Assembly (NCBI GenBank): GCA_013911195.1
Contig: JACETS010000021.1
Location: 1 to 21,301 of the forward strand
Source: Verrucomicrobiales bacterium
GTDB taxonomy: Bacteria > Verrucomicrobiota > Verrucomicrobiia > Verrucomicrobiales > DEV007
Length of the DNA stretch: 21,301 bases
Direction of reading: 5' to 3'
Numbering within the stretch: the first letter of the stretch is position 1; every line of letters begins with the position of its first letter. Made by a program: the position numbers and the translations under genes. Below the pieces are notes generated by a model that had not been told where the DNA came from, made no database searches, and was given only the letters and a program-made list of their open reading frames with translations. This document shows positions 1 through 7,921 of the stretch, one piece after another.

Positions 1-390
1 TTCAAGACCCCTTAAATGCAAATCAATGGGGCGGTCGCCAATAACGCATCCGCCTGGAAGAGAAACTAATGCCTCTCCATTTCGAGCAAGCATAGGTCCA
101 AGAACACATACAGAAGCTCTCATTTTTCTAACCAAATCATAGGGGGCCTCAGCGGCAACTTTATTGGCCTTAACGATTACGTTGCCACTAGCTCGTTCTA
201 CCTCTGCACCAAGGGTCGACAAAATTTGAACCATATAGTTAGTATCACTCAAATCGGGCACATTTCTTAATATGCACTCACTATCAGTAAGAAGTGTTGC
301 CGCTAAAATTGGCAATGAGCTGTTCTTTGAACCGCTAATTCTAATATTACCGGATAACCGAGATCCACCATCTACATACAATTTTTCCAT
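1..390 (-). CDS. murA: UDP-N-acetylglucosamine 1-carboxyvinyltransferase (MurA), N-terminal part
   Basis: Cytoplasmic enzyme of the first committed step of peptidoglycan synthesis; it transfers enolpyruvate from PEP to UDP-N-acetylglucosamine. The 130 codons visible begin at ATG (388-390) with MEKLYVDGGSRLSGNIRISG and contain the family's SGSKNSSLPILAA substrate-binding region near residue 20. The fosfomycin-target cysteine falls at residue 115 in PGGCVIGDRPIDLH, the same position number as in E. coli MurA. The rest of the roughly 420-residue protein lies beyond the left edge. It is last in a same-strand series after rpmE, prfA and prmC, with only 25 bases separating it from prmC, so it is probably co-transcribed. 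No Shine-Dalgarno sequence precedes the ATG. Identification is firm. Confidence 0.95.
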   Translation of the reverse strand, partial: MEKLYVDGGSRLSGNIRISGSKNSSLPILAATLLTDSECILRNVPDLSDTNYMVQILSTLGAEVERASGNVIVKANKVAAEAPYDLVRKMRASVCVLGPMLARNGEALVSLPGGCVIGDRPIDLHLRGLE

Positions 391-415
391 GCTTTAATTC
401 ATTCTTATCTATCAA

Positions 416-1261
416 TTATAAGGTTGCTATAACAAAACGCTCGATATGGCTTAAATCTTTCAATGATTCGATATCTTTGTAGCCATTGTCATTCATAAAT
501 TGAACAACCTCTGATGACTGGTCATCACCGATTTCAAGAGCCAGCACTCCGCCATCATTTAAATTTGATTTTGCCTGCACTATCAATTCTTCAATGAGCG
601 AAAGACCACTTTCACCACCATCAAGTGCGGATACAGGATCGTGCTTGAGCTCTGGCTCTAAAGACTCAATATCTCTTGTGCCGACATATGGAAGGTTGGC
701 AACTATGAGGTCAAATTGTTTTCCCAATCCTTCCAAAAGATTATTATTTATTAGGTTAAATCTACTCGATTCAAGGTCTAATGATTGAATATTTTCTTCT
801 GTTAATTCTAATGCCTGATCTGACAAATCAATCATTTCAATATTTGAGTCAGGCCAATGAGAAGCCAGCGATATCCCTATAACGCCTGAACCACAACCAA
901 CATCACATATATTACTTGGTTCTTTCTTGTTTTTATATTTATCAAACAAAATACCAACTAACTCTTCTGTTTCAGGTCTTGGGATTAGTGCTCTTTTATC
1001 AGATAAAAACTCTTTACCCATAAATTCAACATTGCCTAAAATATGCTGCAAAGGCTCTCTATCGCCCCTCCTCTTTGTCATATCTCTCAAAGGCGCAAGC
1101 TGACTTTCTTCTAATGGCCTATCAAAAGAAAGGTAGAGATCCATTCTTGTACAACCCAAAACCTTGGCTGTTAAATGCTCCATATTTAATCGCGGCTCAT
1201 CAACCCCTCGCTTCTCCAAATAAGCGGTACCGCTCTGTAATGTTTCGAGCAGGGTTTTCAT
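416..1261 (-). CDS. prmC: Peptide chain release factor N5-glutamine methyltransferase (PrmC/HemK)
   Basis: SAM-dependent methyltransferase that methylates the glutamine of the GGQ motif in release factors, improving peptide release. At 281 aa it has the usual length. The N-terminal helical domain (about residues 1-85) is followed by the conserved LIPRPETEELV (92-102), the SAM-binding motif I DVGCGSGVIGI (120-130) and the catalytic NxPY-type motif, here NLPY at 189-192 rather than the commoner NPPY. Its likely substrate, RF1, is encoded immediately upstream: prfA ends at 1271 and this ATG is at 1261, a 9-base gap, so the two are co-transcribed and probably translated together. No Shine-Dalgarno sequence is seen. 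Function is confident; the Leu in the motif is a natural-looking variant. Confidence 0.95.
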   Translation of the reverse strand: MKTLLETLQSGTAYLEKRGVDEPRLNMEHLTAKVLGCTRMDLYLSFDRPLEESQLAPLRDMTKRRGDREPLQHILGNVEFMGKEFLSDKRALIPRPETEELVGILFDKYKNKKEPSNICDVGCGSGVIGISLASHWPDSNIEMIDLSDQALELTEENIQSLDLESSRFNLINNNLLEGLGKQFDLIVANLPYVGTRDIESLEPELKHDPVSALDGGESGLSLIEELIVQAKSNLNDGGVLALEIGDDQSSEVVQFMNDNGYKDIESLKDLSHIERFVIATL

Positions 1262-1270
1262 GGGGTTGTT

Positions 1271-2347
1271 TTATTTCAATCCCGCTTCTTCTAATCTTTC
1301 GGCCATCTCTGAAGATTGAAGCCCCTCAACAAGCTCATCAATTTGCCCGGTCAATACACCTTCAAGATTATGTAAGGTTAATCCTATCCTGTGGTCCGTA
1401 ACACGATTCTGAGGAAAATTGTAGGTTCTTATTTTTTCTTCTCTTCCCCCACTACCGATTAGATTTCTTCTTTTCTCAGAATATTTTGCCGCCTCTTCTC
1501 TCTGCTTAGCTTCTAAAAGCTTAGACCTCAATATTGTTAGTGCTTTTTCCTTATTTTTCGTCTGACTCCTACCATCCTGACACCTCACCATAATACCAGT
1601 CGGCAAATGAGTGACCTGAATACATGAATCAGTCGTGTTAACATGCTGCCCACCTGGACCACCAGATCTGGTAGCCTGAATATTCAGCTCGTCAGGCTTT
1701 AATTGGACATCCACATCCTCGGCCTCAGGCATAACCGCAACTGTTGCAGTAGAAGTATGAATTCTACCCTGTGTTTCAGTTTCTGGAACACGTTGAACTC
1801 TGTGAACACCACTCTCGTATTTTAGGATACGAAAAACTTCATCACCTTTTACCTTAACAGTTACCTCCTTAAAACCACCAACCTCTGATGGACTTGATTC
1901 AAGTGGTTCTATCTTCCATCCTCTGAGTTCACTAAAGCGTTGATACATTCTGTAGAGGTCTCCGGCAAATAATGAAGCTTCGTCGCCTCCCGTACCGGCG
2001 CGTATCTCCACTATAGCATCTCTGTCCTCGGTAACGTCTCTAGGTAAAAGTGAATACTGAATATCTAGCTCCAATTTTTCACATAGAGTTTCAAGCTCGG
2101 GTATCTCATCTTGTGCGAGCGCTGCCATCTCTCCATCATCACCTTTTACAAGCTCATGATTTTCTTTGAGTTGACGTCGGGCATTGGAAAATTTTTCCCA
2201 ATCCTCTAATAATTGCTTGTTTTGATTATACTCCCTTGAAATTTCAGCTACACGTTTTGTATCTGAATAAAAATCCTCAGCAGACATCACTAATTCAAGT
2301 TCCTTGAGGCGCTCTCTCCTTTTCTCAATGAGTGGTTCAAATTCCAT
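1271..2347 (-). CDS. prfA: Peptide chain release factor 1 (RF1)
   Basis: Ribosome-bound factor that recognises UAA and UAG stop codons and triggers hydrolysis of peptidyl-tRNA. The 358-residue length is typical. The RF1 recognition tripeptide of PxT type is PET at 188-190, within HRVQRVPETETQGRIHTS; RF2 would have SPF. The catalytic GGQ is at 232-234 in RSGGPGGQHVN, with Gln234 the expected target of the neighbouring PrmC. The acidic GTGGDEASLFAGDL stretch (118-131) is also characteristic. It lies in the order rpmE-prfA-prmC-murA on one strand. A 103-base gap from rpmE holds an AT-rich leader with a possible -10 hexamer TATACT (2388-2393) but no good -35, so an internal promoter is only possible. 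Confidence 0.97.
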   Translation of the reverse strand: MEFEPLIEKRRERLKELELVMSAEDFYSDTKRVAEISREYNQNKQLLEDWEKFSNARRQLKENHELVKGDDGEMAALAQDEIPELETLCEKLELDIQYSLLPRDVTEDRDAIVEIRAGTGGDEASLFAGDLYRMYQRFSELRGWKIEPLESSPSEVGGFKEVTVKVKGDEVFRILKYESGVHRVQRVPETETQGRIHTSTATVAVMPEAEDVDVQLKPDELNIQATRSGGPGGQHVNTTDSCIQVTHLPTGIMVRCQDGRSQTKNKEKALTILRSKLLEAKQREEAAKYSEKRRNLIGSGGREEKIRTYNFPQNRVTDHRIGLTLHNLEGVLTGQIDELVEGLQSSEMAERLEEAGLK

Positions 2348-2405
2348 GAAATAGTTCTTTTAAGTATATATATTATTGCGAAGTTTTAGTATACAACAAG
2401 GATAG

Positions 2406-2423
2406 AAGGTTAGGGAAAACCTT
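2406..2423 (-). terminator. Small hairpin downstream of rpmE, weak terminator or attenuator
   Basis: Between the rpmE stop and the prfA start, AAGGTT (2406-2411) pairs with AACCTT (2418-2423) around a 6-base loop. It lies about 27 bases after the rpmE stop codon. No uninterrupted T-run follows on the minus strand, so strong intrinsic termination is unlikely; it could partly separate rpmE from prfA or protect an mRNA end. The pairing is visible; the role is a guess. Confidence 0.25.
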
Positions 2424-2450
2424 TTACTTTGCAGAGAAAGGAGCTTGTAA

Positions 2451-2726
2451 CTAAGCCTCTACTTCAGCCGGCACTTCTTCAGCAACCTCTGGCTTGGCCT
2501 CTTCCTGTTTAGAAGCACGCCTTGCCTGAGTTCCTCCATACCTTCTAGCAAACTTCTCAACTCGACCCGCAGTATCAACAAACTTTGTTTCACCCGTGAA
2601 AAATGGGTGACAAGTCATGCAGATGCCAACTCTCAGAGACTTTACGGTAGAACGAATTTCATAAACTGTCCCACAGGTACATGTGATAGTAGTGCGCTCG
2701 TATTCTGGGTGCAGATCTTTTTTCAT
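2451..2726 (-). CDS. rpmE: 50S ribosomal protein L31, zinc-binding type, with acidic C-terminal tail
   Basis: Large-subunit ribosomal protein that helps bridge the 50S and 30S subunits. It starts MKKDLHPEYE, as bacterial L31 usually does, and has the zinc-ligand pattern of the C+ (type A) form: Cys16, Cys18, Cys36 and Cys39, followed by HPFFTG. The core ends near residue 65 (VEKFARRYG). About 25 further residues rich in Glu, Ala and Pro give 91 aa, longer than the 66-70 aa of E. coli-like L31; acidic extensions also occur in L31 of other phyla. Being the zinc form, it could be replaced by a Cys-less paralogue under zinc limitation, but none is visible here. It heads the prfA-prmC-murA series. 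Confidence 0.95.
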   Translation of the reverse strand: MKKDLHPEYERTTITCTCGTVYEIRSTVKSLRVGICMTCHPFFTGETKFVDTAGRVEKFARRYGGTQARRASKQEEAKPEVAEEVPAEVEA

Positions 2727-2830
2727 TAGGACGTTTATTTGACCGCCTCAAGCTGAATCGGTATTTCAGCAGCGGGCGCGTAATTTACGTTTTTCCGAAC
2801 TATGTGCAAGCAAAAACCTAATAGAAAAGC

Positions 2831-4195
2831 CTATTTTTGTCCGTAATCGACCTTTTCAAGGTCTGGAATCCTTCCCTGCCAAGATATAAAGCCCGCTTTG
2901 CGAACATGTTCTCTAAGATAATTCTCTAATTCACGTTTAATTTTTGGGCTTCCTTTGACCGGATTGGACTCCATTGGATCCTTTTCTAGATTGAACAATT
3001 GAAAATCTTCGGTTGATCTATTTTGTAATAATTTCCACGCTCCTTTGCGAATCGCGTAATAATCCTGGCCTCCGTACCGGGTTCCGCCTTCTCTTCTCAC
3101 CCAAAGAAGCGTCCTCTCCACATTACTTAAATCATCTTTCCCTTGGATTCCAGGCCAAAGGCTCACCCCATCTAATAAATCATTCTTCTTTGCACCAACA
3201 ATATCCATCAGCGTTGGCATCCAATCCATACTCATTGAATCTCCCGAATATTTGGACCCTCCTTTGACCTTGCCTGGCCACACAATACATGCTGGAACAC
3301 GGATTCCGCCTTCCCACATCTGTTGCTTTTCTCCCCTCCATGGATGATTCCTAGCCCCAACATTAGCTTGCCCTCCATTGTCAGAAGTGAAAATAACAAT
3401 TGTATTATCTTTCTCTTCTATTGCGCTCAGAACCCTGCCAATCCCTTCATCCATATGTTCGATTAATGCGACGAGTTTAGCCCTTTGTTTTGTAATGCCT
3501 TTTTCTCTTTTAATGACTTTTTCTGTCCATTCTTTTGGAGGCTGAATCGGTGTATGCGGAGCATTGTAGGATAAAAACAAAAAGAAAGGATCCTTACTCT
3601 TCTTCCTTTCACGAATAAACTCCGCGGACCAGTCAGAAAAAAGATCAGTAGCATGACCGCTCGGATTAATGACTTTCTTATTTTCCCTCATGTAATTAAC
3701 ACCATGCCTCTTGTAATTATAGTAATCGTCCATCATATCACCTAAGAAACCTTTGAAATAATCAAAACCTCTTCCATTTGGCGTATTGGGTTCCAACAAA
3801 CCAAGATGCCATTTTCCAATCAAGGCTGTAAAATAACCAGCCGACTTCATTGCATTAGGTAAAGTGGCTGCATTTGGATTGAGATACCCCCAGTTATTAA
3901 CCTTGTGAGTCCTAATGACTCCAGGTACACCCACCATGTCGGGGTACCTTCCAGTTAAAAAAGCAGCCCGCGTCGGAGAGCATACCGGACAATTTGCATA
4001 TGCATTTTGAAAACGACATCCTTTTTCCATTAGACTATCTATGTTTGGAGTCCGCATATCTTTGGCCCCATGAGATGACAAATCGCCTATACCGAGGTCG
4101 TCAGTCATAATGAAAACTATATTCGGTTTCTCTTGGCCAGAAAGTTGTGAGAGAAAGATAAAAAATAGTGGAATAAACTTCAGAGTTTTAAGCAT
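2831..4195 (-). CDS. Exported formylglycine-dependent sulfatase (arylsulfatase family)
   Basis: Predicted secreted or periplasmic sulfate-ester hydrolase of the alkaline phosphatase superfamily (Pfam Sulfatase). A signal peptide occupies about residues 1-20 (hydrophobic FIPLFFIFLSQLSG). The N-terminal metal-binding aspartates are in MTDDLG (Asp32, Asp33). The sulfatase signature CSPTR at 72-76 holds the cysteine that is converted to formylglycine, and the conserved GKWHLG is at 127-132. A second metal-site motif, FTSDNGG, lies in the C-terminal half. The 454-residue length is normal. Such enzymes typically desulfate algal or host glycans; the actual substrate cannot be told from sequence. The gene follows the VWA gene by 38 bases on the same strand. 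The formylglycine-generating enzyme is not in this window. Confidence 0.93.
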   Translation of the reverse strand: MLKTLKFIPLFFIFLSQLSGQEKPNIVFIMTDDLGIGDLSSHGAKDMRTPNIDSLMEKGCRFQNAYANCPVCSPTRAAFLTGRYPDMVGVPGVIRTHKVNNWGYLNPNAATLPNAMKSAGYFTALIGKWHLGLLEPNTPNGRGFDYFKGFLGDMMDDYYNYKRHGVNYMRENKKVINPSGHATDLFSDWSAEFIRERKKSKDPFFLFLSYNAPHTPIQPPKEWTEKVIKREKGITKQRAKLVALIEHMDEGIGRVLSAIEEKDNTIVIFTSDNGGQANVGARNHPWRGEKQQMWEGGIRVPACIVWPGKVKGGSKYSGDSMSMDWMPTLMDIVGAKKNDLLDGVSLWPGIQGKDDLSNVERTLLWVRREGGTRYGGQDYYAIRKGAWKLLQNRSTEDFQLFNLEKDPMESNPVKGSPKIKRELENYLREHVRKAGFISWQGRIPDLEKVDYGQK

Positions 4196-4233
4196 AATAA
4201 TTCATTAATTTAGTTGAGAGAAAACTCATCAAT

Positions 4234-5301
4234 CTAGAAGCCGGCGGCATTACCAAAATCATCAGAAAACTGTAGAGCGGCAGGACCACTGTATAATTTT
4301 CCTTTATGTACAATACTTGCTTTACCTCCGGTTGATTTTGAGATTTCTACGAGATAACTAAATGCACGGCCTGGAACTTCGAGTCCAATGGTATTGATAG
4401 GAATTTTTGATGGATTAATCTCCTGCATTTTATTGACCACTTCTTCAGCATCTTGAGCCTCACCGTCAGAAAGTAACCAAACGACAACAGGAACTGGCCT
4501 CATTGCAAATGCCAATTCTAGAGGATCCCTCCAAATGGTTGCTCCTTCAGGCTTTGCCGATTGCACATTATTAACGGCAGCAGCGATTCCCTCCTTGGTT
4601 GCCTTACTCCAAGGAATTCGATCTTCGGCTTTATCAGGAAAGCGGGTAGGCGCAGTATAAAGTGACTCTCCACCCAACCAAGGCGCTGTTGAATAATAGA
4701 TTATCTGAAAACTCATACCTTCCGGTAACTTACTTATTGATTTTACAAGTTCCTGCTTCAGCATTTTAAGACGAACCCCACCGCCCTCTCTTATCATTGA
4801 TGCAGAAAAATCAACGACAAATACAACCCTATTGCCTTTGGCTGTGCCTCCAAAGAAAGTGGAAGTTCCACCACCTCCATCTCCATCTCCAATTCCAGAG
4901 CCAAAACCTCTTCCAAAGTCCGTTCCAATCCCAAGAGGATCAACAACTGGATCTTCAAATGCAGGAACTGAAATAGAAGAAGCCGTGGTTGCAGAAATCG
5001 GATTAATCCTGGCTGCGCTCTTCGCAGGTTGTGGTTTTTTCTTAACCTTTTTAGCAAAATCTTTTCTTTCAATTTGTGGTGTATCATCTCGAGTCTCTGT
5101 TACGGCCACTATTTGAGGAACTTCGTCTGTTCCTAAGGAGAGAACGATCAGATAAAGAACAAGCCCAATAAATAAGTGAACAATTCCAGTCGTAACTAAT
5201 GACGCAATCTTATTTTTCCTCTTTAATTGCAACAGATCAGATTCAGTCAAAGCCTGGGCCGGCTCATGAATAGATTGATCATCCGTGGCTGTATCTTGCA
5301 T
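4234..5301 (-). CDS. Membrane-anchored von Willebrand factor A domain protein with TonB-like N-terminus
   Basis: No specific function recognised. A short hydrophilic N-terminus (1-31) is followed by one membrane helix (about 33-57), a Lys/Pro-rich linker (DFAKKVKKKPQPAKS, 81-95), a Gly-rich stretch (about 125-155), and a VWA domain from about 157 to 345. The VWA domain carries the metal-ion-dependent adhesion site DFSAS (Asp164, Ser166, Ser168). The helix plus Lys/Pro linker resembles the N-terminus of TonB, which suggests an inner-membrane protein with a periplasmic VWA domain that binds a partner protein through a divalent metal. No ExbB or ExbD gene is adjacent. It lies between Gfo/Idh/MocA and the sulfatase on the same strand, but no shared role is evident. 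Confidence 0.8.
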   Translation of the reverse strand: MQDTATDDQSIHEPAQALTESDLLQLKRKNKIASLVTTGIVHLFIGLVLYLIVLSLGTDEVPQIVAVTETRDDTPQIERKDFAKKVKKKPQPAKSAARINPISATTASSISVPAFEDPVVDPLGIGTDFGRGFGSGIGDGDGGGGTSTFFGGTAKGNRVVFVVDFSASMIREGGGVRLKMLKQELVKSISKLPEGMSFQIIYYSTAPWLGGESLYTAPTRFPDKAEDRIPWSKATKEGIAAAVNNVQSAKPEGATIWRDPLELAFAMRPVPVVVWLLSDGEAQDAEEVVNKMQEINPSKIPINTIGLEVPGRAFSYLVEISKSTGGKASIVHKGKLYSGPAALQFSDDFGNAAGF

Positions 5302-5368
5302 TTAACTGTTATCTAATCACTAGACCATATCATAGAACTCAATGATTTTTACAGGTTTATGAGGATGA

Positions 5369-5389
5369 GGGAGTAAATTCTTTACTCTC
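5369..5389 (-). terminator. Stem-loop overlapping the oxidoreductase stop codon
   Basis: GAGTAAA (5371-5377) and TTTACTC (5381-5387) form a perfect 7-bp stem around a 3-base loop, extendable by a G-T and a G-C pair. It includes the TAA stop (5382-5384) of the oxidoreductase gene. No T-run follows on the minus strand, so it may stabilise the 3' end of the transcript rather than terminate it. Confidence 0.3.
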
Positions 5390-6419
5390 CGTCATAAACA
5401 AGGCCTATTTCCTTCCTCCAATGATCCAATGATCGCATTAGTGCTAAAGTATCATCTATGGTCATTGCAGGGTAAATGGCTTTATTCTGCTTTACTCCTT
5501 CTGCAACTGCATCAGCTTCAGCTCCATAAAGATATTTTTCTGTACTTACATTAATAATCTCAGGAGACTCATCTCCAGACTTATATAGATGCAATTCAGT
5601 AACACCCCCTTGAGGTGATGGCTTCCAAGGTAAAGGAATAAACAAACGTCCCTCAGTTCCAGAAATACTGGCATTAATAGGCTCATCTAAAGCCACTCCA
5701 CAACTGAGTCTTGCAGTTATTCCACCGTCAAATTTAACAACAGCACTTGTATATTCATCAACGCCCGTGGAGCCAATATGACCGACAGCCTTTATTTCAA
5801 CAGGCTCTGAAAAAGAAACTCCATTTTTAATCCCTGCAACCAAACCGGCCAATGACATCGGATATCCCCCAACATCCAGAATCCCTCCCCCTGCTAAGGA
5901 CTTATTTAAATGCCTTCCCTCTGGATTATCTCCAATATCAAAAGAAAATGATGCCTCTATCGATTTAACTTCACCTATTGCACCATCTTTAATCATTTCG
6001 ATGATCTTTTGGGTCTGATCTGAACAGCGATACATATAGGCTTCCATTAAAAAAACATCATTACTCTGAGCCGCCGCTATAATCTCTTTGGCCTCACTTT
6101 CGTTAATACCGATTGGCTTTTCACAAAGAATGTGTTTTCCACCATTCGCTGCTTTTACAGCCCATTCTTTATGCATTGGATGAGGTGTTGCGATATAAAT
6201 TGCATCGACCTCACTATCATCAAGCAAGTCCTGATAATTTGCATGTCGATTGGGAATGTCTCCGTACTGACTAGCGAACTTATCAGCAGATTCCTGAGAA
6301 CGACTACCGACAGCAACGAGCTGTCCTGTTTCTGAATTAAGTACGCCCTCCGCAAAAGAGCCGGCAATACTTCCAGTCGCTAAGATACCCCAGCGTAATT
6401 TGTTGTTTTGAGCCTCCAT
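5382..6419 (-). CDS. Gfo/Idh/MocA family NAD(P)-dependent oxidoreductase
   Basis: Cytoplasmic dehydrogenase or reductase acting on sugars, inositols or related diols. The N-terminal Rossmann domain has the dinucleotide-binding loop ILATGSIAG (12-20) and the family-specific EKP motif at 100-102 (HILCEKPIG), whose Lys is normally at the active site. The C-terminal domain carries GGGILDVGGYP (177-187), like the DxGxY/H catalytic region of the dihydrodiol dehydrogenase and anhydrofructose reductase subgroup. No signal peptide is present. At 345 aa it is full length. Substrate and cofactor preference (NAD or NADP) cannot be assigned. It is 83 bases downstream of the degenerate HtrA gene and 80 upstream of the VWA gene, same strand. 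Confidence 0.92.
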   Translation of the reverse strand: MEAQNNKLRWGILATGSIAGSFAEGVLNSETGQLVAVGSRSQESADKFASQYGDIPNRHANYQDLLDDSEVDAIYIATPHPMHKEWAVKAANGGKHILCEKPIGINESEAKEIIAAAQSNDVFLMEAYMYRCSDQTQKIIEMIKDGAIGEVKSIEASFSFDIGDNPEGRHLNKSLAGGGILDVGGYPMSLAGLVAGIKNGVSFSEPVEIKAVGHIGSTGVDEYTSAVVKFDGGITARLSCGVALDEPINASISGTEGRLFIPLPWKPSPQGGVTELHLYKSGDESPEIINVSTEKYLYGAEADAVAEGVKQNKAIYPAMTIDDTLALMRSLDHWRKEIGLVYDGE

Positions 6420-6502
6420 AATATAAATTTCTAAGCCTGATGCTTATACTATTTATATGGAAGATTAAAGGAATAATTGATAATTTGAGGCTGCCGACTT
6501 AA

Positions 6503-7921
6503 CTAATCAGTCTTCATTGCCCGCTTCAGCTCATTCTGTTTAGCTTTTTTGCGTTTTTGGATTTCTAAAAGCTTAATCTCAATGTCATTGATCTCATTAT
6601 TTATCATATCCAACTCTTTCTGAAGAGAACTGATCTCATCAGTCTCATTATTTGATGAAGTTAGTGAGGCAATAACCTGCTTGAGGTCCCTACTTGTAAT
6701 TGCATAACTTTTCACTCTGCCACCCCTAGCAATATTTATCCCAACTACTTTGCCATCCAAGTTGACAATAGGACCGCCACATTCATCAGGTCGAATTGTT
6801 AGGTCATGCTGCAAAGCATTAGGAAAGTCTGCTCTATTATCACTTAACGGCCCTCCAAATTGAGCGCCAGGGTCAGGTAAAGAAAATCGAGCCTGCCCAT
6901 TTCCTCTAGATCCTAATGTTGCCTTGATGGTTTTCTCATCGTTTTCCCTTTTGAAATTTATACTTATCTGATCACCAGGTTTGAGACCTGAAACAGATTT
7001 TGCTAACTGTGCAGGGGATGCGATTTCGTTATCATCAATCTTTAGAATGATGTCATCGACACGAAGGCCAGCCTTATCTGCACCAGATCCCTTCTGAACC
7101 ATAGTGACTTTTACCCCGCTGGGAGAGTTCTCCATTCCAACTCCCAAAAACCCTCTTTCGCTAACGGAAAGATTCCTTGGAGCAACACTGGCAACTCCGA
7201 CAGCAATAGGATATTCATCAACTCCTGAAGCCGCCAAAAAAGTGCCTAAGCTAACAGTGTCATCTTCACTAACCTCGATGGCATTTAAATCGTTAAGATC
7301 CACCTTAATCAGGGCAATATCCCATTTCTTATCCACATTAAGAATTTTAAATTCACTCTTCCTGTTGTCGGATAATACGCAATAAGCACCTTCTTTAGGA
7401 ATCTCACTTGATTTGGTTACCAAAAGCCCCTTGGAATCAACCACAGTGGCTAACGCCGCCTGCTTTCCATTTTTATTCATGATGGCAGCTGTCGACTTGT
7501 GAGCAGCTGCGATCACCGGCTTATACTCTGAAAACACACTTCGGTGATCTTTTTCATTTCTTGAAGGACGCCTCTGCTCAAGTTGAGCCTGATAAAACTT
7601 CATCAGGTCAGCCATGCGGGGATCATTCATATCCAATTCAAGCCCACCAGGATTAGCTTGATCACCAAATAACTCCTGAGCCTTTTTCATTATGTCTTCC
7701 ATATATTCGGAAAGACCACCCATTTCCTGAGGAAGCTCTCTGTTGGAATTGTCGTTACCTCCAAAAAGCTTTTTTAATTGATCACCAAATTGTTCTATCA
7801 ATCCTTGGCCATCGGAATCATCTGCAGAGAGCTCCTTAGTGAAAAAAGAAGAAACAATTAAAACTAAAGAACCAAATAAAACTACCTTTAAAACATTTGA
7901 GGTAAACTCTTTCATCTTCAT
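6503..7921 (-). CDS. Degenerate HtrA-like (S1C) protein with PDZ domain inserted in the protease fold
   Basis: Exported protein that looks like a catalytically impaired HtrA relative. Signal peptide or anchor at about 10-30, a low-complexity region to about 125, then the trypsin-like first barrel. The position of the catalytic His reads VTKSSE (169-173, Ser for His). The Asp is kept in KWDIALIKV (Asp201). A PDZ domain follows (about 257-338), and only afterwards comes the nucleophile loop, DECGGPIVNLDG (379-390), with Cys381 where proteases have Ser. The C-terminus (427-470) is a charged coiled coil. Its ATG (7921-7919) overlaps the TAA of the upstream protease (TAATG), implying translational coupling and a joint function. 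It might be a chaperone, adaptor or regulator; proteolytic activity is doubtful. Confidence 0.85.
   Translation of the reverse strand: MKMKEFTSNVLKVVLFGSLVLIVSSFFTKELSADDSDGQGLIEQFGDQLKKLFGGNDNSNRELPQEMGGLSEYMEDIMKKAQELFGDQANPGGLELDMNDPRMADLMKFYQAQLEQRRPSRNEKDHRSVFSEYKPVIAAAHKSTAAIMNKNGKQAALATVVDSKGLLVTKSSEIPKEGAYCVLSDNRKSEFKILNVDKKWDIALIKVDLNDLNAIEVSEDDTVSLGTFLAASGVDEYPIAVGVASVAPRNLSVSERGFLGVGMENSPSGVKVTMVQKGSGADKAGLRVDDIILKIDDNEIASPAQLAKSVSGLKPGDQISINFKRENDEKTIKATLGSRGNGQARFSLPDPGAQFGGPLSDNRADFPNALQHDLTIRPDECGGPIVNLDGKVVGINIARGGRVKSYAITSRDLKQVIASLTSSNNETDEISSLQKELDMINNEINDIEIKLLEIQKRKKAKQNELKRAMKTD

Noticed and set aside
3463..3654. Minus-strand open frame in another frame of the sulfatase gene
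   Set aside because: It lies wholly inside a gene with intact sulfatase motifs and resembles no protein.
4860..4920. Short repeated ccatct-type units
   Set aside because: They encode the Gly/Asp-rich linker of the VWA protein and are explained by coding low complexity, not a separate repeat element.
4832..5116. Plus-strand proline-rich open frame opposite the VWA gene
   Set aside because: It is the antisense image of the glycine-rich linker of the VWA protein, with no start context or family resemblance.
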